From NCBI GenBank assembly GCA_964607755.1, contig CAZSMC010000058.1, positions 1 through 27,519 of the forward strand: a stretch of DNA of 27,519 nt, read 5' to 3'. Positions 7,702-15,241 of the stretch are shown here, piece by piece (the stretch's first letter is position 1; every line of letters starts with the position of its first letter). The stretch is from CAZSMC01 sp964607755 (GTDB lineage: Bacteria > Zhuqueibacterota > Zhuqueibacteria > Residuimicrobiales > Krinioviventaceae). A program made the translations under genes and the position numbers. The notes under the pieces are model-generated. The model was not told the DNA's origin. It saw only the letters and a program-made list of their open reading frames with translations, and did no database searches.

Positions 7702-9921
7702 TTACTTTGTTTTCTTCACATCAAAATGTTTCCATCCCGTATTCACAACATGCTGGTCGACGAGTATATCATCATTCATCAATTTGACAAGAACTTTATA
7801 CGGGAAATCAAGATTCAATGCCGATATATCGACTTTTCCTGAACTGCCTTTGATCACCTGCTGTTCTTCTTCCAAAAAGGTTAAATTATCCACTGTATTA
7901 ATATGCAGCGATGCATTTTCTCCTGGTTGTTTGGCAGAAATAGTCAGTATATCTCCTTCGCGTTTAATATCAAGATTAGAGGGCAGTGCCACAATACATG
8001 ACATGACATCTGTCGGTTCTTCGGGAAAAGCAAGGCAGGTCATGCCCATATATTCTTGTGTTGGAATAGCTTTATGGTTCCAGACATCAACATAATGCCA
8101 GGAATCGGGGTGATTGACCGGCATAAACGGGCCAATCAGGCGATCATCAATATTTCTGCTCACGTTTTCACGGCCCAGTTGATACAACGGGTAAACACAT
8201 TTCTTTTCCACTGGAAATGCGTTAACATAAACGTCATCCCGAAAATCCTCTACCAAGGGAACAGGATTATCTGATAAATAGGCATCACGGTTTTCATGGA
8301 TAATCCGGTTATAGCGTTTGATCAGGATGCGTTCATTCCATGAGAACCGATTAATTTCACCAAAAATATCTTCCCAGACAATAAAGCCGGTGCCGTTAAA
8401 AAGGGCATTGTAGATCAGTTCATCGCGCTTGCGGGCTCCGCGATTAATATTGTGAACATTGTGTTCCGGAATAATAAACCGGAACAGATCCACATTGGGC
8501 ATTTTGTTCGTCGCGTTGCCCTGCTGGTTCCAGCTTCCGGTCACCAACTGTGCGGCCTCAAGGTCAGGACGTCCTTCACTCACAAAGACATTATCCGGAT
8601 TAACGGCATCCAGAGCGTCCCGGAAGCTTTTATCCGATTCATCCATGGTATCCAAAAACACGCCGTCCGATCCGATGGCTTTGGCAATTCGCGCCTCTTC
8701 TTTAAAATGATTTTTATCTTTGTTCATGATATCCCATGGTTTGTAAGGGATAAAAACCTGAACATCCCTGTCATGAGCTTTATTGACCATGTTGCGCAGA
8801 CCCTCCAATCCGCCTGGCAGGTCTTCATACATGTCCCACTGGTCGCGGTCATCGATACCCATGCGTTGATAATCGTGCCAGAGCAGCATGTAATCGTAAC
8901 CGCCGAAATTCGCTTCGCCCTCGTCAAGAAACCGGTTAATTTGAAAGACATTTTCCTCAGGATCATAAATATCATGTCCATATAAAAAGGTAAAATGAGA
9001 AATCAAGCGCTGCCGGTATTTTTCCTGGATAGGCCGTTCATAATAAGTAAAATCAAAATTTGAGCGGATATAGTCTTTGAAAACTTGAAATGCGGCGTGC
9101 CAATCTCCCTGATGAGGGGAAATCCGGCAAGATATTAAATGTGTTTTCTCGTCAGGTTTCTGAGTTAATGTAAATATTTTTGATTGAAAGTCTTTTTTAT
9201 CTTCAAAGTCAAAATGAATTGATGATGAAAGGACATGAAAATACAACCCAATGTTTTTCTTTACATTGTAAATATCGATTGGCATTTTCGGATCATAGCT
9301 TTTTGTAAAATAAAAAATAAAATCATCTGCATTATCGATACAAAAAAAGCTGCCCTGGGTTGGTAGCAGATAGTGCATATCTTTCGGCTGACCGAGCTTT
9401 AGTTTTTGCATAAAAGGAAAGGAAACAAGAGTTCTTTTTGTTAGCGGATCGCGATAAGCTCTACCGCCAGTCGCCGTGTTATGTACATTCACTTTCCAGG
9501 ATAATTCTGCCTTTTCTCCCAGCGAAAATGTCTGCGTTACCACGATGGGATTTTCAACATAAGTTGATTTTTGTACAATACTCACGGAGACCATGTCATC
9601 ATTTTGCTTTGTATCGACCGTAAACAATTGATAACCGACATCATCCAGCCACAAAGGATCGCGGGCAGATAAAAGCAGCAAAGGAGGATTGCCTTCGAAC
9701 AAGTCAACACCTGTACTCTTTTCCACACAACCACTCATCTTGATGCCTTTGTCTAATAACAAAGTGTACTTTGTGTTTTCATTTTCCAGCACGATATGCC
9801 GAACACTTTGTTTATTGGGCAAGAAACTCAACTGAGGCTCTGCAAAAGTTTGAATAAAAAATGTAATGATGAAAAAAGCACTCAAATAAAATGAAAACTT
9901 TATTTTAATATTTTTACTCAT
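7702..9921 (-). CDS. Secreted TIM-barrel glycoside-hydrolase-like protein (DUF6259-like)
   Basis: A 739-residue exported protein starting at the ATG at 9921, which follows AGGAGA with good spacing; an in-frame GTG at 9936 overlaps that ribosome site and is rejected. A signal peptide covers about residues 1-28. The N-terminal ~280 residues are beta-rich, like the galactose-mutarotase-type domain that precedes many clan GH-D and related barrels. Residues about 300-560 look like a (beta/alpha)8 barrel: LLWHDYQRMG, VQVFIPYKPWD, GSDGVFLDTMDES (Asp near 424 a candidate nucleophile) and FVSEGRPD (Glu near 449 a candidate acid). The C-terminal ~150 residues are a beta-sandwich. The overall look is that of DUF6259-type proteins, with no characterised activity that I can name. 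Its position directly before three ADP-ribosylglycohydrolase genes suggests it removes another sugar from the same substrate. Family call moderate; exact activity unknown. Confidence 0.6.
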   Translation of the reverse strand: MSKNIKIKFSFYLSAFFIITFFIQTFAEPQLSFLPNKQSVRHIVLENENTKYTLLLDKGIKMSGCVEKSTGVDLFEGNPPLLLLSARDPLWLDDVGYQLFTVDTKQNDDMVSVSIVQKSTYVENPIVVTQTFSLGEKAELSWKVNVHNTATGGRAYRDPLTKRTLVSFPFMQKLKLGQPKDMHYLLPTQGSFFCIDNADDFIFYFTKSYDPKMPIDIYNVKKNIGLYFHVLSSSIHFDFEDKKDFQSKIFTLTQKPDEKTHLISCRISPHQGDWHAAFQVFKDYIRSNFDFTYYERPIQEKYRQRLISHFTFLYGHDIYDPEENVFQINRFLDEGEANFGGYDYMLLWHDYQRMGIDDRDQWDMYEDLPGGLEGLRNMVNKAHDRDVQVFIPYKPWDIMNKDKNHFKEEARIAKAIGSDGVFLDTMDESDKSFRDALDAVNPDNVFVSEGRPDLEAAQLVTGSWNQQGNATNKMPNVDLFRFIIPEHNVHNINRGARKRDELIYNALFNGTGFIVWEDIFGEINRFSWNERILIKRYNRIIHENRDAYLSDNPVPLVEDFRDDVYVNAFPVEKKCVYPLYQLGRENVSRNIDDRLIGPFMPVNHPDSWHYVDVWNHKAIPTQEYMGMTCLAFPEEPTDVMSCIVALPSNLDIKREGDILTISAKQPGENASLHINTVDNLTFLEEEQQVIKGSSGKVDISALNLDFPYKVLVKLMNDDILVDQHVVNTGWKHFDVKKTK

Positions 9922-9974
9922 TTTATATCTCCTCACATAGATTCACGAGACTCACAGTTCATAATATGCTTAAA

Positions 9975-10778
9975 CTAATCAGCATCTTTTGCGCAACGAA
10001 AGCCAATAGAAGAACTTCTGTTAAGTGCGGGTGTCAACAGCCAAAATTTGGCGCGCTGATAAGTCGTAATTGGTCCGCCTTGCATATACCACCGGCTGCC
10101 TTTTGCAAAAAAGTAACTGCCGCCGCGAATCCAGCAAAAATAATGATATCCGTCTGATGCGAATGAATCTGTCCACTCCCATACATTGCCAATCATATCC
10201 AAACAGCCATACGGGCTGGCGCCTTCAGGATAACTGCCGACAGGTTTTGTGTCATCCGAATCCATATTCGCCTTGCCGGGATCATAGATATTACCCCATG
10301 GCCAATCTCTGCGGTCTGGACCTTGTGCTGCTTTTTGCCATTCGATTTCTGTAGGGAGTCTCTTACCCGCCCACCTGGCATAGGCTTTTGCATCTTGCAG
10401 CGAAACCCAAACAACGGGATGTTTTCCGCGCCCTTTTGGATAGGTACCATTCTTCCAATGTTGCAGAAAATTTTTTGGCCATTTCGGTGTATATGCTGTC
10501 GCGTCGATGAATTTCTTAAAGTCTTCATTTGTCACTTCAGTTTCATCAATATAAAAAGCAGGCACATGTACGTTTTTGCTATACCGGTATCGAATGCCGT
10601 GGTCATCGACTATGAGAGAGTCCAGGGTCAGGCCTTCCCGCCAGCGATATTCGACCTGATATAAAAAGTCGCCTGCCTGGACTAACCGCATGTTATCCGG
10701 TTCAGAATAAGCCACTTGATCAGGTATAAAACAAAACAATAAGATAAAAAGTGAAAACAAGAGACAAACCATTCGCAT
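9975..10778 (-). CDS. Exported SUMF1/FGE-fold protein lacking the full catalytic Cys pair
   Basis: About 267 residues from the ATG at 10778 (an ATG at 10772 has better spacing to the same AGGAGG). An N-terminal signal peptide is followed by a formylglycine-generating-enzyme (SUMF1) fold: FYIDETEVTNEDFKKFI, HPVVWVSLQDAKAYARWAGK, RLPTEIEWQKAA, WPWGN, CLDMIGNVWEWTDS, WIRGGSYFF and the terminal GFRCAKD. True FGE enzymes carry two active-site cysteines around and after the RGGS region. Here one Cys precedes it (FCWIRGGS) but the following segment is FAKGSRWYMQGG, without the second. No sulfatase gene is nearby. It is therefore probably not a sulfatase-activating enzyme but one of the many exported SUMF1-fold proteins of unknown role. 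It lies 53 bp before the TIM-barrel gene in the same run. Confidence 0.8.
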   Translation of the reverse strand: MRMVCLLFSLFILLFCFIPDQVAYSEPDNMRLVQAGDFLYQVEYRWREGLTLDSLIVDDHGIRYRYSKNVHVPAFYIDETEVTNEDFKKFIDATAYTPKWPKNFLQHWKNGTYPKGRGKHPVVWVSLQDAKAYARWAGKRLPTEIEWQKAAQGPDRRDWPWGNIYDPGKANMDSDDTKPVGSYPEGASPYGCLDMIGNVWEWTDSFASDGYHYFCWIRGGSYFFAKGSRWYMQGGPITTYQRAKFWLLTPALNRSSSIGFRCAKDAD

Positions 10779-10812
10779 TGTGACCTCCTGCGCTGCGTAT
10801 AAGAATACTTTA

Positions 10813-11823
10813 TTATAACGAGTTGCTAACACCAACAATAATGACCGCAACAATTAAAACGGCAATTCCTTTGTAGAGTAACGCTTTGGATTCTGACGAG
10901 GCTTCTCTCCATTCGCCACGCCATATCCCCCACAGGTTGCCCACAACAATTGATAATGAGATAAAAAGTGGCCAGCCAACAATGACTCCCCATTGCCCAA
11001 GCTTTGCCGTACTCATGCCGTACAAATAAAAGCTGCCGATCCACATAATGGCCATCAACATGCCAAGAAATAGATTATAATGTGTTTCCGCGTTAAAATA
11101 TGTTTTCATGGTTTTTCGTTTTAGCATTAAAAAGAAACAATAGCCAAAATTCACGATAAAACCAATGGTATAGAAAAGTGACCAGACAACATTTCCGGCA
11201 AACGTATCGGATACGCCGGAAACCCGTGCCGCTTCGATCACATTTGTCCCAAAAGCCATACCCACATTGGGAAGACAGGACAAAATACCGGCAAATATAG
11301 CAATGACCAGTCCCCCGGCAAATTCTTTTGAGCCGAGTTCAGTCGGAGAAGAGTTTTCAGGCGTTTTTCGCGCACCTGCCTTTGAGCAGAGAATAATACC
11401 AATAACTGTAACGGCCATTCCTGCCAGCAACACCAATCCTCTTGCCTGGAGCAACGTTTCAGGAAAGAAAATGCTCATGGGAACAAGTGCGCCCAGACTT
11501 GCGATAAGTCCCATAATAATGGGATAACCCAGTGCCATGCCCAGTTTATCCATTCCGAGGCCAAATAAAATCGCGCCAACACCCCAGCCTGCACCAAACA
11601 GGATCAGCGTTATGATGTCTTTGCTCTCAACTGACTGGTAAATGGAAAGAATATTTGGAATGAGCAGAAAAGCTAAAAGCCAGTTAAAAATTAACATCCC
11701 GAATAGCGAAAAAGTGCCCCAGGAATGTTCCCATTCCCATTTTTTAGTCAGTGTCATTGGCAGGATAAATGAGCCCTGGAAAAATCCTGCAATCAAGACA
11801 AGTGTAAATCCCATAATCAGCAT
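10813..11823 (-). CDS. RhaT-like sugar:proton symporter family permease
   Basis: A 336-residue inner-membrane protein with about ten transmembrane segments. The N-terminus (GFTLVLIAGFFQGSFILPM) and the FGAGWGVGAILFGLGMDKLGMALGYPIIMG segment region are typical of the L-rhamnose/proton symporter RhaT family within the DMT superfamily. Members of this family beside ribokinase genes plausibly carry other sugars, so ribose or a related pentose is the contextual guess. The ATG at 11823 has AAGGAAA about six bases upstream. It lies 40 bp after the ribokinase gene at 11864 and 34 bp before the SUMF1-like gene, so it appears to be inside one operon. It is the second putative sugar permease of this locus, from a different branch than the one at 1194. 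Confidence 0.82.
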   Translation of the reverse strand: MLIMGFTLVLIAGFFQGSFILPMTLTKKWEWEHSWGTFSLFGMLIFNWLLAFLLIPNILSIYQSVESKDIITLILFGAGWGVGAILFGLGMDKLGMALGYPIIMGLIASLGALVPMSIFFPETLLQARGLVLLAGMAVTVIGIILCSKAGARKTPENSSPTELGSKEFAGGLVIAIFAGILSCLPNVGMAFGTNVIEAARVSGVSDTFAGNVVWSLFYTIGFIVNFGYCFFLMLKRKTMKTYFNAETHYNLFLGMLMAIMWIGSFYLYGMSTAKLGQWGVIVGWPLFISLSIVVGNLWGIWRGEWREASSESKALLYKGIAVLIVAVIIVGVSNSL

Positions 11824-11863
11824 TATCGTTTCCTTTTATATTATTTACAATTTCGAATGTGAC

Positions 11864-12781
11864 TCAAATTGCCTTTATTCCTTCATCGACTTCTTTTCGA
11901 GTGGGATAGGACTCTATGGTCTCGCGTTTTTGAGTAGAAAGAGAAGCGGCCGTTATTCCAAAAGTGATCGCTTCTTCCAGCGATTTATTTTCAGCAAGTC
12001 CGACAGCCAAACCAGCATTAAAGGCATCACCGGCTCCGACGCTGTCAACTACTTTAACTTTTAACGCAGGAAAAGAAGTGACGCCCTGCTTACTGGCCCA
12101 GATGACGCCCTTTTCTCCCAGAGTGAGAATAATATGTTCTGCACCGAGGTCCAGCAGCGATTTTGCCAATTCTTTATTACTTATGGGATCATCAGGCTGC
12201 AACCCCAGACACACTCGTGCTTCTGTTTCGTTAGGGGTGAGGGCAAAGACGCTGCTCAGGTCTTTATTCTGCATGTTCACCGCAGGTGCCGGATTGACAA
12301 TACTCTTTTTTCCATTTGCTTTGGCAATCCGGGCTGCAGTCAAAGCAGTGTCCAGAGGGATTTCCAGTGGTGATACAATCACATCAGACGATTCTATAAT
12401 AGATGTGTGTGCCTTAATATCATCGGGCAGAAAATCGCCATTCGCTGCAATATCAATGACAATTGAATTTGTACCTCGGGAAGTAAAAATGATAAATCCC
12501 ACAGCCGTGGGCAAATGATCCGAATATAAAACGCCCTCGTCGTTGATATTTTCATCTCTTAGCAATTGCAGAAATTTTTTGCCAAAGTCGTCTTTACCTA
12601 TTTTCCCCATAAAAGACGTCTCCGCATCGAGCCGGGATGCACATGCCGCCATATTCGATCCCTTGCCGCCATGAGTGGTATGATAGTTCCTGCCCAGGAC
12701 GGTTTCGCCTTCTACCGGTATGCGGTCCGTATCCATAACAAGCGCCACAATGTAACTACCGACAACAGTTACTTTGCCCAT
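11864..12781 (-). CDS. rbsK: Ribokinase (PfkB family), copy 2
   Basis: A 305-residue PfkB kinase. Sequence signs are VVGSYIVALVMDTDRIP at the start, the substrate motif GGKGSNMAACASRL at about 38-51, NPAPAVN near 166-172, TPNETEARV near 182-190, and the C-terminal signature VDSVGAGDAFNAGLAVG with the catalytic Asp. It differs markedly from copy 1 (for example SVGAGDAF against ATAAGDVF), so the two may have different sugar preferences or arose from an old duplication. AAGG before the ATG gives a reasonable ribosome site. It sits between the URO-D-like gene and the RhaT-like permease gene, so import and phosphorylation are encoded side by side. Expected product: ribose 5-phosphate in the cytoplasm. 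Confidence 0.88.
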   Translation of the reverse strand: MGKVTVVGSYIVALVMDTDRIPVEGETVLGRNYHTTHGGKGSNMAACASRLDAETSFMGKIGKDDFGKKFLQLLRDENINDEGVLYSDHLPTAVGFIIFTSRGTNSIVIDIAANGDFLPDDIKAHTSIIESSDVIVSPLEIPLDTALTAARIAKANGKKSIVNPAPAVNMQNKDLSSVFALTPNETEARVCLGLQPDDPISNKELAKSLLDLGAEHIILTLGEKGVIWASKQGVTSFPALKVKVVDSVGAGDAFNAGLAVGLAENKSLEEAITFGITAASLSTQKRETIESYPTRKEVDEGIKAI

Positions 12782-12844
12782 TCCTTAACCTTCACTTTCG
12801 TTTTGTCCAATCTCACACTTTCCGTTATCCTGAATTGGTTCTCT

Positions 12845-13972
12845 TTACAAAATACCATACATCGTGAGGATATTATTCACTGGCGTATCAGCCTGGAGAT
12901 GATGAGAGCCAGCCATAATATATCCGCCATTTTTTCCCAATAATTCCGAGGTATAATCCACCTTTTCCTTCACTTGTTCTGGCGTGGCATTTGGTAAAAA
13001 CTGCTGAACATCAATTCCTCCGTGAAAGGAAATTCGTCCGCTAAACTCCTCTGCTAATTTTTCAGGATTCATATCTCTGGCCGCGGGTTGAATAGGATTA
13101 AGGATTCTTAATCCCATATCGATAAAAGTTTCTATTAGCGGATAAACAGCGCCGCAGCAATGCATCATTGTCGGCTTGTTGTATTCTGAAGCAATATCAA
13201 TGATCTTTTGATGGCAAGGCTGAATAAAATCTTTATACATCTGCGGGCTGATGAGCAGGCTCTGCTGGGAAGCGACATCATCATAAAAATAGACGATGTC
13301 TATTTTATCCGCCGCAGTATCTAAAACCCGATGCAGGTTTTCAAAATGAACTTTTGCTATTCTATCCATTACATACCGGGGCATATCCGGATTCATTGCT
13401 AAATCTAACTGGAATTTTTCAAATCCATAAAGTGACCATGCTGTTTCAAAAAAAGAGCCTACTCTGTAACGAATATTATATTCAGCAGGATCATTGAGAT
13501 CATCGATGTAGGAGCTCAGGCTGGTAAAATCCCACCATTCCGGTTGCGGCCACTTGTATTCTTTCAGGTCATTAATGCTACTGGCAGATTGTAATGGATA
13601 TGATGCAAATTCATCCAATCCACCATATACTGTTTGTACTTTTTTCCGATGAGCTCCCCATATGTCACGATTGCTGCCATCGGGTTCGATCTTGCGCCAC
13701 ATTCCACTGAGAGAAGAACGCTCTTGTGAAGCTGTCATATCCACAACAGAGGGGTCAACATCCGGATGTTGACAAAAATTATCATAATAAATGATCCGGC
13801 AATCAATGTCTAATTTTTGTAAGATAACTTTGCGGTCTTGAGTGTAAAAATAATTGCCTAATTTTTTCCAAACTTCAGGCACTGCGGTGAAATCCTTTGG
13901 TGTTCTATCCGGTTTCTGATGAGTTATCGCTTTATTGACTCTGTCTTTATGTGATGTATCTTTTCTGAGCAT
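12845..13972 (-). CDS. Uroporphyrinogen-decarboxylase-fold (URO-D/MtaA-like) protein
   Basis: I choose the ATG at 13972 (375 residues), nine bases after AAAGGA; an in-frame GTG at 13999 lacks a ribosome site. The sequence is cytoplasmic, opens with the family-typical KDRVNKAITHQKPDRTP, and has the C-terminal URO-D landmarks MMHCCGAVYPLIETFIDMG, ISFHGGIDVQQFLP and GGYIMAGSHHLQADTPVNN. It is far from HemE, and its HCCG resembles the zinc-binding HxC of the methyltransferase branch (MtaA/MtbA), but a third Cys at the usual later position is replaced in the SHH segment. URO-D-fold proteins of this type are frequent in sugar operons of environmental bacteria with no proven role. It is the first gene after the hairpin at 14114-14148 and probably opens the catabolic transcription unit. 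Confidence 0.8.
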   Translation of the reverse strand: MLRKDTSHKDRVNKAITHQKPDRTPKDFTAVPEVWKKLGNYFYTQDRKVILQKLDIDCRIIYYDNFCQHPDVDPSVVDMTASQERSSLSGMWRKIEPDGSNRDIWGAHRKKVQTVYGGLDEFASYPLQSASSINDLKEYKWPQPEWWDFTSLSSYIDDLNDPAEYNIRYRVGSFFETAWSLYGFEKFQLDLAMNPDMPRYVMDRIAKVHFENLHRVLDTAADKIDIVYFYDDVASQQSLLISPQMYKDFIQPCHQKIIDIASEYNKPTMMHCCGAVYPLIETFIDMGLRILNPIQPAARDMNPEKLAEEFSGRISFHGGIDVQQFLPNATPEQVKEKVDYTSELLGKNGGYIMAGSHHLQADTPVNNILTMYGIL

Positions 13973-14113
13973 GTCCTCGAGTCCTTTTCGAATGTGCACG
14001 GTTATACAGTTTAATGCCGGTACAAAAGTTACAGATACTATGGGCAGAATGGAATGGAAAACATTTCATTAGCATTACCCCCCTGCTTAAATCCAAAAAT
14101 TTCCTTTTATGCG

Positions 14114-14148
14114 ACTGGCTGTCTGGCACACCAGGCCAGACAGCCAGT
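14114..14148 (-). terminator. 14-bp hairpin after the outer-membrane gene trio
   Basis: ACTGGCTGTCTGGC (14114-14127) and GCCAGACAGCCAGT (14135-14148) form a perfect 14-bp GC-rich stem with a 7-base loop, 18 bp after the stop of the PorV-like gene. The U-rich tail is delayed (CGCATAAAAGGAAATTTTT on the minus strand), so this may be a terminator, a partial terminator or a 3'-stabilising stem that keeps the outer-membrane genes more abundant than the enzymes downstream. Confidence 0.6.
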
Positions 14149-14166
14149 TGGAGGGTCTTCAGAGTT

Positions 14167-15207
14167 TTATTCCATTCCAAATCCGACACTAAACATATGT
14201 ACCGTATCCAGTCTGCCATAGTCCAGATAGGCATAATCGATTCGTCCGGTCATACCGCCCATATAGAAATTGACACCGCCGCCAAACGTTAGACCTTGCT
14301 CATCGTAATTGAATTTGTAGCCTCCTCGGAGTGAAAAAACATCGAGAAAGGTATATTCTACTGCGGCATGAACTCTCTCCGGGCCATCATTGGGATGAAC
14401 GCCTTCGAGGTAGGTCGAGAGCCGGTGTGGCATATCTTCAGTCGATTCAATCGGATCGAATCCAATACCCAGTCTAAAATCGATAGGCATTCTTACACTT
14501 TGAGGCAGGCCATAAAGTTCTGTAAAGCCAGTGAATTCAGTATCCGGACCAAAATTGCGCGCGACCATGGATAATCGCAAACTCTTAAAGCCTGTTCGAT
14601 AGTAAATACCGAAATCCGTATTCCAATTCTTGACTTCTGTCTCATCAAGTTTTTCTTCGATATAGCTTATATTACCACCGATAGACAGGCGGTCAGTGAT
14701 ACTTCGCGCATAGGAAAGGCCAATCATAATATCGCCTGCACTAAAAGTTCCCAGGTCGCCACTTCGCTCTGTGATACCAAGCCCGGTATCAAAAACATTT
14801 TGAGTGCGGACCATCTCTCCGATATCAAGATTGGCGAAAAACAAGCCAAAGTTACCCCAACTGCCGAAATTTTTCGCCACAGCCGCGGTCATATAAGATA
14901 TATCTGCTATATAATTAATTTGTGTAAAACTGGCATCCAGGTTCTCAATCTCAGTCATGTTTGCCGGATTATTAAAAATAGCTGTAACATCGTTATTGAT
15001 GAGACCGTTTTTTACATCGGCCATAGCGGCGGTCCTGGCCGTTGTCGGCAAATGTAGAAACTGCCAGCCCGTTTGTCCGACCCGGTCAAATTCCGGGGGA
15101 TCAATACCGCCTACAGGTTCCCGGGGTGTTTGTGCCAATAAAGGTGTTATGGCACACCACGTTAATAAAGTCATTATCAGAAATATGAATCTGAGTTTTA
15201 TTTTCAT
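14167..15207 (-). CDS. PorV/PorQ-like outer-membrane protein
   Basis: A 346-residue protein with a signal peptide (cleavage near LLAQ, residues 22-26). Next comes the block VGQTGWQFLHLPTTARTAAMADV and NDVTAIFNNPANMTEI, characteristic of the PorV/PorQ (UPF0164, FadL-related) family of outer-membrane beta-barrels. The rest is alternating beta strands (YARSITDRLSIGGNISYIEEK, LRGGYKFNYDEQGLTFGGGV), and the chain ends in an amphipathic strand. In T9SS organisms PorV shuttles C-terminal-domain cargo to the surface, and PorV-like proteins are often encoded next to surface proteins. Here it lies 34 bp after a T9SS-type cargo gene and has a strong GGAGG site. A general outer-membrane pore is the alternative. 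Confidence 0.78.
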   Translation of the reverse strand: MKIKLRFIFLIMTLLTWCAITPLLAQTPREPVGGIDPPEFDRVGQTGWQFLHLPTTARTAAMADVKNGLINNDVTAIFNNPANMTEIENLDASFTQINYIADISYMTAAVAKNFGSWGNFGLFFANLDIGEMVRTQNVFDTGLGITERSGDLGTFSAGDIMIGLSYARSITDRLSIGGNISYIEEKLDETEVKNWNTDFGIYYRTGFKSLRLSMVARNFGPDTEFTGFTELYGLPQSVRMPIDFRLGIGFDPIESTEDMPHRLSTYLEGVHPNDGPERVHAAVEYTFLDVFSLRGGYKFNYDEQGLTFGGGVNFYMGGMTGRIDYAYLDYGRLDTVHMFSVGFGME

Positions 15208-15241
15208 CTTTCATTCCTCCGATTTTAGGGAAATGCTCTTT

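Noticed and set aside
8452..8985. 177-codon open frame on the plus strand
   Set aside because: Antisense shadow of the TIM-barrel gene; composition follows the opposite strand's codons and no family is recognised.
9975..10778. Sulfatase-activating formylglycine-generating enzyme
   Set aside because: The second active-site Cys is absent and no sulfatase gene is present in the window.
12845..13972. HemE of haem biosynthesis
   Set aside because: The N-terminal and C-terminal motifs fit the divergent URO-D/MtaA-like group, and the context is sugar catabolism with no haem genes.
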